Counted from the first letter of the stretch, positions 1-9,219 are shown. The stretch: DNA of 64,000 bases from Caulobacter sp. (GCA_028291055.1 JAQGIP010000032.1:1-64000), one strand, 5' to 3'. A program made the numbers and translations. Notes: generated by a model not told the origin, from the letters alone.

Positions 1-594
1 CGCGCCCTGCGGACTGCCGGCCACGAAGCCCAGATTCCACCGATGGATGTTGTGCAGGTCGGCGTAGCCGCCGCCGGCGAAGGCCCGCAGCAGGTTGAGG
101 GTCGCCGCCGACTGGCCATAGGCCTGCAGCAGCCGCTGCGGGTCGGGGGTGCGCTCGGCCAGCTCGAATCCCTGGCCGTTGATGTTGTCGCCCCGGTACG
201 AGGGCAGGGTCACCCCGTCGATGGTTTCGACCGGCTCGGAGCGCGGCTTGGCGAACTGGCCGGCGATGCGGCCGACCTTCACCACCGGCTTGCCGCCGGC
301 GAAGGTCAGCACCACCGCCATCTGCAGGATCAGGCGGAAGGTGTCGCGGATGTTGTCGGCGTGGAACTCCTTGAAGCTCTCCGCGCAGTCGCCGCCTTGA
401 AGAAGGAAAGCCTTCCCCTGCGCCACGTCGCCGAGCAGCGACTTCAGGCGCCGGGCCTCACCGGCAAAAACCAGCGGCGGCATCCGGCGCAGTTCGGTCT
501 CGACGCGCTCCAGCGCTCCCATGTCCGGATAGTCGGACGGGATATGCTTGGCGGGTTTCGATCTCCAGCTCGCGGGGGTCCAACGCTCAGTCAT
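1..594 (-). CDS. Class II 3-deoxy-7-phosphoheptulonate (DAHP) synthase, N-terminal part, cut by window edge
   Basis: This enzyme condenses phosphoenolpyruvate and erythrose 4-phosphate in the first step of the shikimate pathway. The ORF track omits it because its stop lies beyond base 1. Reading from the ATG at 594 gives 198 codons beginning [10 protein letters not shown]. Class II (plant/AroAII-type) signatures are present: GGDCAES with a metal-binding cysteine at residue 70, [15 protein letters not shown] near residues 105-119, and [10 protein letters not shown] further on. The family is usually about 450-460 residues, so more than half is missing. An inverted repeat lies 64 bases upstream of the start. 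Identification is secure; only the C-terminal part cannot be judged. Confidence 0.93.
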   Translation of the reverse strand, partial: MTERWTPASWRSKPAKHIPSDYPDMGALERVETELRRMPPLVFAGEARRLKSLLGDVAQGKAFLLQGGDCAESFKEFHADNIRDTFRLILQMAVVLTFAGGKPVVKVGRIAGQFAKPRSEPVETIDGVTLPSYRGDNINGQGFELAERTPDPQRLLQAYGQSAATLNLLRAFAGGGYADLHNIHRWNLGFVAGSPQGA

Positions 595-657
595 AGCTCT
601 GCTCACAAAATGGATCGCGGCTGATACACCAGCCGGGGGTACAAGGCAAAATAATGC

Positions 658-677
658 GCCAAATACGGGCGTTTGGC
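658..677. promoter_or_regulatory. Inverted repeat GCCAAA-N8-TTTGGC between gor and the DAHP synthase gene
   Basis: Six-base perfect arms separated by eight bases sit in the 112-base gap upstream of the DAHP synthase start and downstream of the gor stop. The surrounding bases are more AT-rich than the genes. It could be an operator for the DAHP synthase gene or part of a weak gor terminator. No regulator is suggested by the sequence. Confidence 0.3.
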
Positions 678-706
678 CGCAACGGGGGTAGAAGGTTGCG
701 CGAGCC

Positions 707-2089
707 CTACCCCATCCCGCCGATGTTCGGCGGCACATACTTCTCGCGCATGGTCACCAGCTCCTCCGCCGCCGTGGGGTGGACGGCGCAGGTGGAGTCC
801 CACTGCTGCTTGGTGACGCCCATCTTGATGGCGATGGCGGCCATTTGGATCATCTCGGGGCTGTCAGGGCCGACCACGTGGCAGCCCAGCACCTTCTGGG
901 TGGCGGCGTCGACCACCAGCTTCATCAGGGTGCGCTCCTCGCCGCCGTAGAAGGTCATCTTCATCGGGCGGAAGATGGCCTTGTAGATGTCGATCTTGCC
1001 GTGCTGGTGGCGCGCATCCGCCTCGGTCATCCCCACCGAACCGATCGGCGGCTGGGAGAAGACGGCGCTGGCCACCATGTCGTGGTCGAAGGTGGTGGGG
1101 GTGTCGCCGAACTCGGTCGCGGCGAAGGCGGCCCCCTCGCGGATGGCGACCGGGGTCAGGTTGATGCGATCGGTGACGTCGCCCACGGCCCAGATGTTGT
1201 CGATGTTGGTCTTGGAATAGGCGTCGACGATCACCGCGCCCCTGTCGTTCAGCTTCACCCCGGCCTTATCCAGGCCCAGGCCGGCCGTGTAGGGCTCGCG
1301 GCCGGTGGCGAACATCACCACGTCGGTCTCGTGGTCGTGGCCGCTGTTCAGGTGGCTGACCAGGCCGGTCTCGGTCTTCTCGATGGAGGCGTGCTCGCAG
1401 CCCAGGATCACCTTGATGCCGCGCCGCTCCAGCTCGCCGGCCAGGTGGCTGCGCACATCGTCGTCGAAGCCGCGCAGGATGTTGGGTCCGCGGTAGAGCA
1501 GCGTCACCTCCGACCCCAGGCCGTTGAAGATGCCCGCGAACTCCACGGCGATATAGCCGCCGCCCACCACCAGCACCCGCCTGGGCAGCTGCGGCAGGTG
1601 GAAGGCCTCGTTGGAGGTGATGGCGTGCTCGATGCCGGGCAGCTCCGGCATGGACGGCCGCCCCCCCGTGGCGATCAGGATCTTGTCGGCGGTGAGCGTG
1701 GCCTTGTCGTCGGTCAGATCGACGGTGTGGGCGTCCTTCAGCACCGCGCGGCTGTGGGCGATATCGGCCCCGGCGTTCTTCAGGTTGGTGACGTAAATCC
1801 CTGAAAGACGGGCAATTTCCACGTCCTTCATCTCGATGAACTTGGGCCAGTCGAAGCTGCGCTCACCCACCGTCCAGCCGAACCCCTCCGCCGCCTTGAA
1901 GGCCTGGGAGAACTCGCTCGCATAGACCATGAACTTCTTGGGCACGCAGCCGCGGATCACGCAGGTGCCCCCGACCCGATGTTCCTCCGCCACCCCGACG
2001 CGGGCGCCCGACAACGCGGCCATCCGCGCGGCCCGCACGCCGCCCGAACCGGCGCCGATGACGAAGAGGTCGTAGTCGTAGTTGGCCAT
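707..2089 (-). CDS. gor: Glutathione-disulfide reductase
   Basis: This is a cytoplasmic FAD flavoprotein that reduces glutathione disulfide with NADPH. Visible in the 460 residues are the FAD motif [16 protein letters not shown] near residue 10, the redox-active pair in [13 protein letters not shown] (Cys43, Cys48), the NAD(P)H-binding segment [13 protein letters not shown], and the C-terminal HPTAAEE with the active-site histidine near residue 437. Length and motif spacing match the family. It lies 40 bases downstream of rpiA in the same direction, so it may be co-transcribed with a pentose-phosphate enzyme. The related trypanothione or mycothione reductases are less likely given the bacterial context. 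Confidence 0.96.
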   Translation of the reverse strand: MANYDYDLFVIGAGSGGVRAARMAALSGARVGVAEEHRVGGTCVIRGCVPKKFMVYASEFSQAFKAAEGFGWTVGERSFDWPKFIEMKDVEIARLSGIYVTNLKNAGADIAHSRAVLKDAHTVDLTDDKATLTADKILIATGGRPSMPELPGIEHAITSNEAFHLPQLPRRVLVVGGGYIAVEFAGIFNGLGSEVTLLYRGPNILRGFDDDVRSHLAGELERRGIKVILGCEHASIEKTETGLVSHLNSGHDHETDVVMFATGREPYTAGLGLDKAGVKLNDRGAVIVDAYSKTNIDNIWAVGDVTDRINLTPVAIREGAAFAATEFGDTPTTFDHDMVASAVFSQPPIGSVGMTEADARHQHGKIDIYKAIFRPMKMTFYGGEERTLMKLVVDAATQKVLGCHVVGPDSPEMIQMAAIAIKMGVTKQQWDSTCAVHPTAAEELVTMREKYVPPNIGGMG

Positions 2090-2129
2090 CAGGGGCTCCG
2101 GGTCTCGAAACAGGACCGGTTACATAGGA

Positions 2130-2819
2130 TCAAGGCAGCATTCTCACCACCCCGTCGTCCGTGCCGATCAGCGCCAGGTCGGTGAGGTCGAGGAAGAGGC
2201 CGTGATCGACCACGCCCGTCAGCCCTTTCAGCGCTGAGGCGAGGGCGGCGGGGTCTTCGATCCTGCCGCAGGCCATGTCGTAGATGACGTTGCCGCCGTC
2301 GGTGAGCACTGGGCCGCCGCGGCCCTCGGTCATGCGCAGGCGCGCGGGGGGCATGTCGAATTCCACGGCGATGTCGGCGATGCGGTTGGCGGTGTGGCCG
2401 TGGCCGAAGCGGACCACCTCGATCGGCAGGGGGTAGCCCTTGCCCAGCAGCTTCACGGGCTTGCTGGCTTCGGCGATGCAGACGCAGCGCTTGGAGGCCT
2501 CCCAGACCAGCTTCTCGCGCAACAGGGCGGCGCCGGCGCCCTTGATCAGCGACAGGCCCGGGCCGATCTCGTCGGCCCCGTCGACGGTGAGGTCGATCTC
2601 CTGGACGCTGTCGAGTTCGACCACGGTCAGGCCCAGCTCGCGGGCCAGGGCGGCGGTGGCCTCCGAGGTGGGCACGCAGCGGATGTCCTTGGTGCGCGCG
2701 GCCACGGCCTTCACGAACCAGGCGGCGGTGGAGCCGGTGCCGAGGCCCACGATCATGCCGGGCTCGACCAGCTCGGCGGCGGCCGTGCCGGCGGCGCGTT
2801 TCTGTTCGTCGGGTGTCAT
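2130..2819 (-). CDS. rpiA: Ribose-5-phosphate isomerase A
   Basis: This enzyme interconverts ribose 5-phosphate and ribulose 5-phosphate in the non-oxidative pentose phosphate pathway. The track ORF runs to 3152, but the upstream part reads through a palindromic repeat. The ATG at 2819 gives 229 residues starting MTPDEQKRAAG, which is the normal RpiA length. Motifs are GLGTGSTA (residues 25-32), the catalytic VDGADEI segment and KGAGAALLREK. It precedes gor by 40 bases. A 200-base inverted repeat separates it from glmU, so it may have its own promoter inside or beside that repeat. Confidence 0.95.
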   Translation of the reverse strand: MTPDEQKRAAGTAAAELVEPGMIVGLGTGSTAAWFVKAVAARTKDIRCVPTSEATAALARELGLTVVELDSVQEIDLTVDGADEIGPGLSLIKGAGAALLREKLVWEASKRCVCIAEASKPVKLLGKGYPLPIEVVRFGHGHTANRIADIAVEFDMPPARLRMTEGRGGPVLTDGGNVIYDMACGRIEDPAALASALKGLTGVVDHGLFLDLTDLALIGTDDGVVRMLP

Positions 2820-2820
2820 G

Positions 2821-3024
2821 AGCGCCCGCCTCCCCAGGGCCGCGAGGCCCGGCCGGGGAGGTGTCGCGAAGCGACGGAGGGGCTTACCGAGGCGGACGAG
2901 AACACGCGGGCGCCCGATGGCGCGCGGCATCCACGCTTGCAGCCAGCCCGAGACTCGGTAAGCCCCTCCGGCCGTTCCGGCCACCTCCCCGGCCGGCCGC
3001 TCGCGCGGCCTGGGGAGGCGAGCG
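2821..3024. repeat. Long imperfect inverted repeat between glmU and rpiA
   Basis: Arms of roughly 70 bases (about 2821-2893 and 2952-3024) are near reverse complements. Both carry the blocks CCTCCCCAG, GGCCGGGGAGGTG and GGAGGGGCTTACCGAG. About 58 bases lie between them. The left arm also holds a small internal hairpin around GTCGCGAAGCGAC. It fills nearly the whole 223-base gap and has no ORF of its own. It looks like an intergenic palindromic repeat unit and would form a very stable RNA hairpin. Confidence 0.75.
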
Positions 3025-3042
3025 TTTGTGCTGTCCCTGTCA

Positions 3043-4395
3043 TCACGTCTTCTCCGCCCTTGCCGCCCGTTTCTTCGCCCGGAAGTCCGCCGCCCAGCCG
3101 GGCTTTTCGACCTGGTGGCCCCGCGCGATGGCCAGCGCGTCGGCCGCCACATCCTTGGTGATCACCGAACCGGAGCCGGTGTAGGCCCCGGCGCCCACGC
3201 TGACCGGCGCGACCAGGGCGCTGTCGGAGCCGATGAAGGCCCCCTCGCCCACATGGGTCTCATACTTGTCGAAGCCGTCGTAGTTGCAGAAGATCACCCC
3301 GGCCCCGATGTTGGCCCCGGCCCCCACCGTGCCGTCGCCGAGATAGGACAGGTGGTTGGCCTTGGCGCCCTTGCCGACCTTGACCTTCTTGACCTCGACG
3401 AAGTTGCCGATGTGCGCGTCTTCGCCGATATCCGCGCCGGGGCGCAGGCGGGCGTAGGGGCCGATGATGGCGCCGGAATGGACCACGGCGCCCTCTAGGT
3501 GGCTGAAGGCGCGGATCGATGCGCCGCTCTCCACCGTGACGCCCGGGCCGAACACCACATTGGGTTCAACCGTGACACCGGGCGCCAGCGCGGTATCCCA
3601 CGACAGGAAGACGGTTTCCGGCGCGGTCATGCTGACGCCCTCGACCATCAGCGCGTGGCGGCGCTTCTTCTGGAAGACGCACTCGGCGGCGGCCAGCTCG
3701 ACCTGGGAATTGACCCCCTGGACCGACTCCTCATGAGCGAAGGCGACGCGGGTATGCAGGCCCCGGTCATGGGCCAGGCCCACCACGTCGGTCAGGTAGT
3801 ATTCCTTGTTGGCATTGTTGTCGGTGACGTTGGCCAGCAGGTCGAACAGCAGGGCCGCATCGGCGGCCAGCACGCCGGAATTGCAGTGGCGCACCTGGCG
3901 CACGGTGTCGTCGGCGTCCTTCGCCTCGACGATGCGCAGCAGCTCTCCCTTCGGCGTGATCACCAGCCGGCCATAGGCCCCGGGGTCCTTCGCCTCGAAG
4001 CCCAGAACGGCGACATCGGCCCCCTTCTCGCGCAGGGCAAACAGCGGCGCGATGGCCTCGGCGCTGAGCAGCGGGCAGTCGGCGAAGGTCACCACCACGT
4101 CGCCCACGAAGCCGGCGAGCGCATCCTTGGCGGCCAGCACGGCATGGCCGGTGCCCATCGGCGGATCCTGGATGGCGACGGCATCGGCGCCCAGCCGCTT
4201 GCGCGCATGCTCGGCAACGGCCGGGCTATGCGTGCCCGCCACCACAACGATGCGTTCGCAGCCCAGCGTCTCGGCGGCGTCGATGGCGTGGTCCAGCAGG
4301 GTGCGCCCGCCTACCCGGTGCAGCACCTTTGGCGTGGGCGACTTCATGCGCGTCCCCTGGCCGGCGGCTAGGATTACGGCAGCGCGTGCTGGCAT
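3043..4395 (-). CDS. glmU: Bifunctional GlmU: glucosamine-1-phosphate acetyltransferase / N-acetylglucosamine-1-phosphate uridyltransferase
   Basis: GlmU makes UDP-N-acetylglucosamine, the precursor of peptidoglycan and lipid A. The N-terminal pyrophosphorylase half shows [11 protein letters not shown] at residues 9-19. The C-terminal half is a left-handed beta-helix of hexapeptide repeats ([27 protein letters not shown]). The track starts at a TTG at 4422. The ATG at 4395 is preferred because AAGGAG lies nine bases upstream and the protein then begins [12 protein letters not shown], giving 450 residues, the usual length. It is separated from rpiA by a long inverted repeat and is divergent from the M28 peptidase gene. 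Confidence 0.96.
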   Translation of the reverse strand: MPARAAVILAAGQGTRMKSPTPKVLHRVGGRTLLDHAIDAAETLGCERIVVVAGTHSPAVAEHARKRLGADAVAIQDPPMGTGHAVLAAKDALAGFVGDVVVTFADCPLLSAEAIAPLFALREKGADVAVLGFEAKDPGAYGRLVITPKGELLRIVEAKDADDTVRQVRHCNSGVLAADAALLFDLLANVTDNNANKEYYLTDVVGLAHDRGLHTRVAFAHEESVQGVNSQVELAAAECVFQKKRRHALMVEGVSMTAPETVFLSWDTALAPGVTVEPNVVFGPGVTVESGASIRAFSHLEGAVVHSGAIIGPYARLRPGADIGEDAHIGNFVEVKKVKVGKGAKANHLSYLGDGTVGAGANIGAGVIFCNYDGFDKYETHVGEGAFIGSDSALVAPVSVGAGAYTGSGSVITKDVAADALAIARGHQVEKPGWAADFRAKKRAARAEKT

Positions 4396-4518
4396 GGGAG
4401 GCGACTCCTTGGAAGGCGGCAACGGATCGGCTTTAGCCCAATCCCCGGCGCGTTTCGACCGCTTGCGGCGATGGGACGGGCGGGTCTAGCTTGCCGCCCT
4501 CTCCGGGGGAGTCTTTGC

Positions 4519-6786
4519 ATGCGTCAGTTCGCCGTCGTTACCGCCATCGCCGCCGCGCTGGCATTGTCCGCCGCCGCCGTCGCGGGAGCCGCGCCCAAGG
4601 TGGCGCCGCCCGCCATGACCCAGGCGGAGTTGGAGAAGCGCTTCGACGCCCTGATCGACACCAAGGACATGGACGGCTGGATGAAGGACATGGCCTCCCA
4701 GCCCAACCACGTGGGCTCGCCGCACGACAAGGCCAACGCCGAATACATGCTGGCCAAGTTCAAGGCCTGGGGCTGGGACGCCCACATCGAGACCTTCGAC
4801 GTCCTCTATCCCACCCCCATCAGCGAGACCCTGGAGATCGTCGGCCCCACGCCCTTCAAGGCCACGCTGCAGGAACCGCCGATCGTCGGCGACACCACCG
4901 AGCACGCCATGGCCGGCGCCCTGCCCGCCTGGGTCGCCTTCGGGGCCGACGGCGATGTGACCTCCGACCTGGTCTATGTGAACTTCGGCATGCCCGATGA
5001 CTACAAGGCGCTCGAGCGCCTCGGCATCGACGTGAAGGGCAAGATCGTCATCGCCCGCTACGGCGCCGGCTGGCGCGGCCTGAAGCCCAAACTGGCCCAG
5101 GACCACGGCGCCATCGGCTGCATCATCTATTCCGACCCGGCCCAGGACGGCTACGTCCAGGACGACGCCTATCCCAACGGGCCGGCGCGCCCGCCCCACA
5201 GCTTCCAGCGCGGCTCCGTGGCCGACATGCCCATCTATCCGGGCGATCCGCTGACCCCGGGCTACGGGTCCACCAAGGACGCCAAGCGCATCCCGATCGC
5301 TGAAGCCAAGACCATTCTCAAAATCCCGGTCCTGCCGATCAGCTATGCCGACGCCCAGGTCTTCCTGTCGCAGCTGAAGGGGCCCGTCGCGCCGCCGAGC
5401 TTCCGGGGCGGCCTGCCGATCACCTATCACGTGGGCCCCGGCCCGGCGAAGGTGCACCTGGCCACCAAGGCGGAGTGGACCAACAAGACCATCTACGACG
5501 TGGTCGCGGTGATGAAGGGCAGCCAGTATCCGGACCAGTGGATCGTGCGCGGCAACCACCACGACGGCTGGGTCTACGGCGCCTCCGACCCCCTGTCGGG
5601 CAACGTCGCCATGATGAGCGAGATGAAGGCCATCGGGACCCTGGTGAAGCAGGGCTGGCGGCCCAAGCGCACCTTGGTCTACGCCAGCTGGGACGCCGAG
5701 GAGCCGATGCTGCTGGGCTCCACCGAATATGCCGAGACCCACGCGGTTGAGCTGAAGGCGCACGCGCTGATCTACATCAACACCGACAACAACGGGCGCG
5801 GCTTCCTGGGCGTCGAGGGCAACCATGACTTCCAGCGCATGGTCAACGGCGTTGCCAACGACGTCATCGATCCGGAGGCCAACGTCTCCATCGGCCAGCG
5901 CCTGCGCGCCAACCTGATGGTCGACGCCGCCGCGCCCGGCGCCAACGGCCAGGCCCAGGCCATGGGCAAGCTGGCCGCCAGTGACCGCGACCTGCCGCTC
6001 GGCCCCCTGGGCTCCGGCTCCGACTACTCCGCCTTCCTGCAGCACCTGGGCGTGCCGGCCATCAACTTCGGCTTCGGCGGCGAAGACAGCGGCGGCGGCG
6101 TCTATCACTCCGCCTATGACACCTATGAGCACTACAGCCGCTTTGTGGATCCGGGCTTCGTCTATGGCGGGGTGATGGCCAAGACCGCCGGACGCATGGT
6201 GCTGCGGGTCTCGGAATCGGAGCTTCCCACCCAGCGGTTCGGCGACTTCGCCGACACCGTCAGCACCTACCTCGACGAGGTGAAGGGGCTGGCCAACAGC
6301 CGCCGCGACGCCGCCGAGGCCCAGGAACGCCTGCTGAAGACCGGCGCCTACAGGCTGGCCGACGACCCCCACCGCCCCGAGGCCGCGCCGGCGTTCGAAG
6401 GCCGCGTGCCCTTCATCAACTTCGCGCCCCTCGACAATTCGGTCGACCGGCTGAAGCGCAGCGCGAAGGCCTATGATGCGGCGCTGGCCGCAAAGGGCGG
6501 CGGTTTGTCGGCGGACAAGGTCGCCAAGCTGAACACCATGACCCGCGACATCGACCAACTGCTGTTGGACGATGTCGGCCTGCCCTTCCGGCCCTGGTAC
6601 CGCAACATGGTCTATGCCCCCGGCCGCTTCACCGGCTACGGCGCCAAGACCCTGCCGGGCGTGCGCGAGGCCATTGAGGAGCGGCGTTATGACGACGCCG
6701 CGCGCTATGTGGGCATCACCGCCAAGGTGTTGGACGCCTATTCCGACCGGCTGGACCAGGCGACCGCGCTGATCAATGGCAATTGA
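4519..6786 (+). CDS. Secreted M28 family metallopeptidase, glutamate carboxypeptidase II/transferrin-receptor-like
   Basis: This is predicted to be a periplasmic or secreted zinc carboxypeptidase or aminopeptidase. The ATG at 4519 is chosen because GGGGGAG lies just upstream and the protein then opens with a clean signal peptide ending near AGAA; the track start at 4471 adds 16 odd residues. The order is a protease-associated insert (about residues 130-300), the M28 catalytic domain, and a C-terminal dimerisation-like helical region. Candidate zinc ligands and catalytic residues are in GNHHDGW (about 345), ASDPLSG (about 357), DAEE (about 393-395), NTDNNG and VYHSAYD (about 530). The 755 residues match the PSMA-like subgroup. 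The substrate is unknown. Its 3' end overlaps gph by 11 bases. Confidence 0.9.
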   Translation: MRQFAVVTAIAAALALSAAAVAGAAPKVAPPAMTQAELEKRFDALIDTKDMDGWMKDMASQPNHVGSPHDKANAEYMLAKFKAWGWDAHIETFDVLYPTPISETLEIVGPTPFKATLQEPPIVGDTTEHAMAGALPAWVAFGADGDVTSDLVYVNFGMPDDYKALERLGIDVKGKIVIARYGAGWRGLKPKLAQDHGAIGCIIYSDPAQDGYVQDDAYPNGPARPPHSFQRGSVADMPIYPGDPLTPGYGSTKDAKRIPIAEAKTILKIPVLPISYADAQVFLSQLKGPVAPPSFRGGLPITYHVGPGPAKVHLATKAEWTNKTIYDVVAVMKGSQYPDQWIVRGNHHDGWVYGASDPLSGNVAMMSEMKAIGTLVKQGWRPKRTLVYASWDAEEPMLLGSTEYAETHAVELKAHALIYINTDNNGRGFLGVEGNHDFQRMVNGVANDVIDPEANVSIGQRLRANLMVDAAAPGANGQAQAMGKLAASDRDLPLGPLGSGSDYSAFLQHLGVPAINFGFGGEDSGGGVYHSAYDTYEHYSRFVDPGFVYGGVMAKTAGRMVLRVSESELPTQRFGDFADTVSTYLDEVKGLANSRRDAAEAQERLLKTGAYRLADDPHRPEAAPAFEGRVPFINFAPLDNSVDRLKRSAKAYDAALAAKGGGLSADKVAKLNTMTRDIDQLLLDDVGLPFRPWYRNMVYAPGRFTGYGAKTLPGVREAIEERRYDDAARYVGITAKVLDAYSDRLDQATALINGN

Positions 6787-7483
6787 TCTGACGGTCCTCA
6801 AAGGGGCCACCATCGCGCTCGACCTTGACGGCACCCTGGTCGATACCGCGCCGGATGCGGTGGGCGCGCTGGCGACGCTGATGGCCGAGGAGGGGCTGGT
6901 GGGCCCGCCCCTGGCCGTGGGCCGGTTGATGATCGGCCATGGCGCCCGCGTCATGGTCGAGCGCGGCTTCGCAATGGCCGGCGTGGTCCTGGCGGGCGAG
7001 CCGCTGACCGCCATGACCGAACGCTTCGGCGCCCTCTACTTCGGGCGCATCGCGCATGAGAGCGTGGCCTATCCCGGCTGTCTGGACGCCCTCGACCAGC
7101 TGACCGACGCGGGCGCCATCCTCGCCGTCTGCACCAACAAACGCACCGTCTGGGCCCGCGCCATCCTCGATGCGCTGGGCATGACCGGCCGATTCGCCGC
7201 CATCATCGGCGCCGACCTGGCGCCGGCCGCCAAGCCGGACGCACGCCACCTGATCCATACCGTGGAGAGCGCCGGCGGCGACCTGACCCGTGCCATCCTG
7301 GTCGGCGACAGCGAAAACGACGTCTACGTCGCCCGCGCCGCCGGGACGCCCAGCGTCTTCGTCACCTTCGGTTATTGCGAGTTTACCGTGGCCGATCTGA
7401 AGCCCGACGCGGTCATCGACAGCTACGCCGAGCTGCCTGCGGTCTGTGCCCGTCTTCTGCAAGGGCGTCCGCTTGGCGCTTGA
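6776..7483 (+). CDS. gph: HAD-family hydrolase, phosphoglycolate phosphatase-like
   Basis: A HAD-superfamily phosphatase of 235 residues. Motif I is LDLDGTLVDT with the nucleophile Asp16 and general acid Asp18. Motif II is around VCTNK and motif III/IV around GDSENDVYVARAAG. The cap insertion between residues 25 and 95 fits Gph, which removes 2-phosphoglycolate formed during DNA repair. Specificity within this family cannot be proved from sequence, so another sugar-phosphate or nucleotide phosphatase remains possible. It overlaps the end of the M28 peptidase gene by 11 bases, which suggests co-transcription. The tRNA-Val promoter overlaps its last bases. Confidence 0.82.
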   Translation: MAIDLTVLKGATIALDLDGTLVDTAPDAVGALATLMAEEGLVGPPLAVGRLMIGHGARVMVERGFAMAGVVLAGEPLTAMTERFGALYFGRIAHESVAYPGCLDALDQLTDAGAILAVCTNKRTVWARAILDALGMTGRFAAIIGADLAPAAKPDARHLIHTVESAGGDLTRAILVGDSENDVYVARAAGTPSVFVTFGYCEFTVADLKPDAVIDSYAELPAVCARLLQGRPLGA

Positions 7484-7508
7484 TACCCGCCGAACCAGCC
7501 GCTATAGA
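7480..7508 (+). promoter_or_regulatory. Predicted sigma-70-type promoter for tRNA-Val
   Basis: TTGATA and TATAGA are spaced by exactly 17 bases. The -10 context GCTATAGA also fits the caulobacter housekeeping pattern. The start point would fall near 7515, leaving a leader of about 38 bases before the tRNA. The -35 element overlaps the gph stop codon. Confidence 0.6.
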
Positions 7509-7552
7509 CCCCGCCTTCCCGAGGCGCGGCCCTTGCCCGCGCCCAGATCGGC

Positions 7553-7627
7553 GGATGCGTAGCTCAGCGGGAGAGCACCTCGTTCACACCGAGGGGGTCA
7601 CAGGTTCAATCCCTGTCGCATCCACCA
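7553..7627 (+). tRNA. tRNA-Val (CAC)
   Basis: The sequence folds into a full cloverleaf. The acceptor is GGATGCG with CGCATCC, the D-stem GCTC/GAGC, and the anticodon stem CCTCG/CGAGG around loop TTCACAC, giving anticodon CAC. The T-arm is ACAGG-TTCAATC-CCTGT. The terminal CCA is encoded, for 75 bases in all. It reads GUG valine codons, which are very common in this GC-rich DNA. A good promoter lies upstream. Confidence 0.95.
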
Positions 7628-7694
7628 TTCTCCGCTCCTCAAGACTCCCATATGAGTCTGGACCTGCATCTGGAAAACGGATCGACGTCCTGAC

Positions 7695-8030
7695 ATGAAG
7701 CGCTCCTTTCGCGTCACCCTGCCCCTGGTCTCGGCGGTCGCCGCCAGCCTCGGCCTGTCCGCCTGCAATCAGCAGGACGAATGGCAGGCCCAGACCCCCA
7801 GCCGCATCTGCACCGACGCCGAGGGCCGGCGCATCATGGACGCCGAATGCCAGCGCGGCGGGACAAGCCATTGGTACTATTACGCGGCCGGCGCCGCGAT
7901 CGTGGCCCATGGCCAGCGGGCCTATGGCGGCTCCTTCCAACCCCGCCCCGGCATCGCCTACGCCAGCCCCAGCAAGGTTTCGCGCGGCGGTTTCGGATCG
8001 TCGGCGCGCGGTTTCGGCGGCGGCGGCTAA
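7695..8030 (+). CDS. Small YgiB-like lipoprotein
   Basis: A 111-residue protein with a lipoprotein signal ending in the lipobox LSAC (Cys24). After lipidation it has a short polar region with two further cysteines (ICTDAEG, DAECQRG), an aromatic stretch WYYYAAGAA, and a Gly/Ser-rich tail ending SRGGFGSS...GGGG. The gene lies 3 bases ahead of a YgiC-like ATP-grasp gene. This pairing is seen for YgiB/YgiC-type genes in enterobacteria, and the GGFG-rich tail recalls YgiB. The protein is much shorter than E. coli YgiB, so the relationship is inferred mainly from context. Its function is unknown; it is probably anchored in the outer or inner membrane. Confidence 0.7.
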   Translation: MKRSFRVTLPLVSAVAASLGLSACNQQDEWQAQTPSRICTDAEGRRIMDAECQRGGTSHWYYYAAGAAIVAHGQRAYGGSFQPRPGIAYASPSKVSRGGFGSSARGFGGGG

Positions 8031-8033
8031 CCC

Positions 8034-9176
8034 ATGCGCCGGATCACCACCACGCCTCGGCCCGACTGGCAGGCCAAGGTGGAGGCGCTGGGCCTGGCCT
8101 GGCACACGGCGGGCGAGGAGCCCTATTGGAACGAGGCGGCCTACTACAGCTTCAGCGCCGATGAGATCGGCGAGATCGAGGCCGCCACCGCCGAGCTCTA
8201 TCGCCTATTCGTGGCGGCCGGCGACCATATCGTCGGCAACGACCTCTTCGATCGGTTCGCCCTGCCCGCCTGGACCACACCGCTGATCCGGCGCGCCTGG
8301 GAGGATGAGCCGCCGGCGCTGAACCATGGCCGCTTCGACCTTGGCTATGACGGCGAGGGCCCACCCAAACTCTTCGAGTTCAACTGCGACACCCCCACGG
8401 CCCTGCTGGAGGCCTCCGTCGTCCAGTGGGCCTGGAAGGATGAGGCCCATCCCGGGGCCGACCAGTTCAACAGCCTGCATGAGCGGCTGGTCGCGCGCTG
8501 GCGCGAGATCGCGCTGCGCCTGCCCTCCGACAGGGTCCACTTCGCCCACCTCAGCGAGGCCTCGGGCGAGGACGCCGTCACTACCGCCTATCTGGCCGAT
8601 ACCGCCCGCGAGGCCGGCCTCACCGCCCTGCCCGCCCTGATCGAGGATATCGGCTGGGACGGCCTGGGCCGGCGCTTCGTGGATATGGACGGCGCGCCCA
8701 TCACCACCCTGTGCAAGCTCTATCCCTGGGAATGGCTGGTCCACGACGGCTTCGCCCAGTTCATACCCGAGGCGCCCACCCTCTGGATCGAGCCGATCTG
8801 GAAGATGATCTGGTCCAACAAGGCGATCCTGCCGATCCTGTGGGAGCTGTTCCCCGGCCACCCCAACCTGCTGGCCGCCCACCGCACGCCCCAGACCCTG
8901 ACCTATGCCAAGAAGCCGCTGCTGGCGCGCGAGGGGGCCAATGTGCGGCTGCTGCGCGACGGCGCGACCCTGGCCTCCACCGGCGGCGACTATGGCGACG
9001 AGGGCTATGTCTATCAGGCGCTCTACGACCTGCCGGACTTCGGCCCCGACTCCGGCGGCGTTTATCCGGTGATCGGCAGCTGGGTGGTGGACGGGGCGCC
9101 GGCCGGCATGGGCATCCGCGAGGACGGCCTGATCACCGGCAACACGGCGCGCTTCACGCCGCATATCATCATCTAG
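8034..9176 (+). CDS. Glutathionylspermidine synthase family protein (YgiC-like ATP-grasp)
   Basis: This 380-residue protein belongs to the family of the C-terminal synthetase domain of glutathionylspermidine synthase, as in E. coli YgiC and YjfC. Characteristic segments are KLFEFNCDTPTALLEAS near residue 115, TLCKLYPWEW near 225, EPIWKMIWSNKAILPILWE near 255 and LLAREGANVRL near 300. The family has an ATP-grasp fold and probably forms an amide bond between a peptide and an amine. True glutathionylspermidine synthase activity is not established for stand-alone members. It is coupled to the small lipoprotein gene 3 bases upstream. A strong hairpin 8 bases after the stop probably ends the transcript. 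Confidence 0.88.
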   Translation: MRRITTTPRPDWQAKVEALGLAWHTAGEEPYWNEAAYYSFSADEIGEIEAATAELYRLFVAAGDHIVGNDLFDRFALPAWTTPLIRRAWEDEPPALNHGRFDLGYDGEGPPKLFEFNCDTPTALLEASVVQWAWKDEAHPGADQFNSLHERLVARWREIALRLPSDRVHFAHLSEASGEDAVTTAYLADTAREAGLTALPALIEDIGWDGLGRRFVDMDGAPITTLCKLYPWEWLVHDGFAQFIPEAPTLWIEPIWKMIWSNKAILPILWELFPGHPNLLAAHRTPQTLTYAKKPLLAREGANVRLLRDGATLASTGGDYGDEGYVYQALYDLPDFGPDSGGVYPVIGSWVVDGAPAGMGIREDGLITGNTARFTPHIII

Positions 9177-9184
9177 ACATGGAG

Positions 9185-9219
9185 ACGCCGCGGCGCCCCT
9201 CGGGAAGGCGCCGCGGCGT
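9185..9219 (+). terminator. Strong GC hairpin after the ygiC-like gene
   Basis: A perfect 13-base-pair stem (ACGCCGCGGCGCC with GGCGCCGCGGCGT) encloses a 9-base loop. It starts eight bases after the stop codon. No T-run follows, so it may act as an RNA 3'-end stabiliser or a terminator without a U-tract, as is common in GC-rich alphaproteobacteria. Confidence 0.6.

Noticed and set aside
2820-3152. N-terminal 111-residue extension of RpiA in the ORF track
   Set aside because: It translates the palindromic repeat; the ATG at 2819 gives the normal RpiA length.
4486-7014. Minus-strand ORF of 842 residues
   Set aside because: It mirrors the M28 peptidase gene; composition is Gly/Val/His/Asp-rich as expected for an antisense frame of GC-rich coding DNA, with no domain motif.
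7584-8105. Minus-strand ORF of 173 residues ending MVDATGIEPVTPSV
   Set aside because: Its C terminus is antisense to tRNA-Val and the rest shadows the YgiB-like gene.
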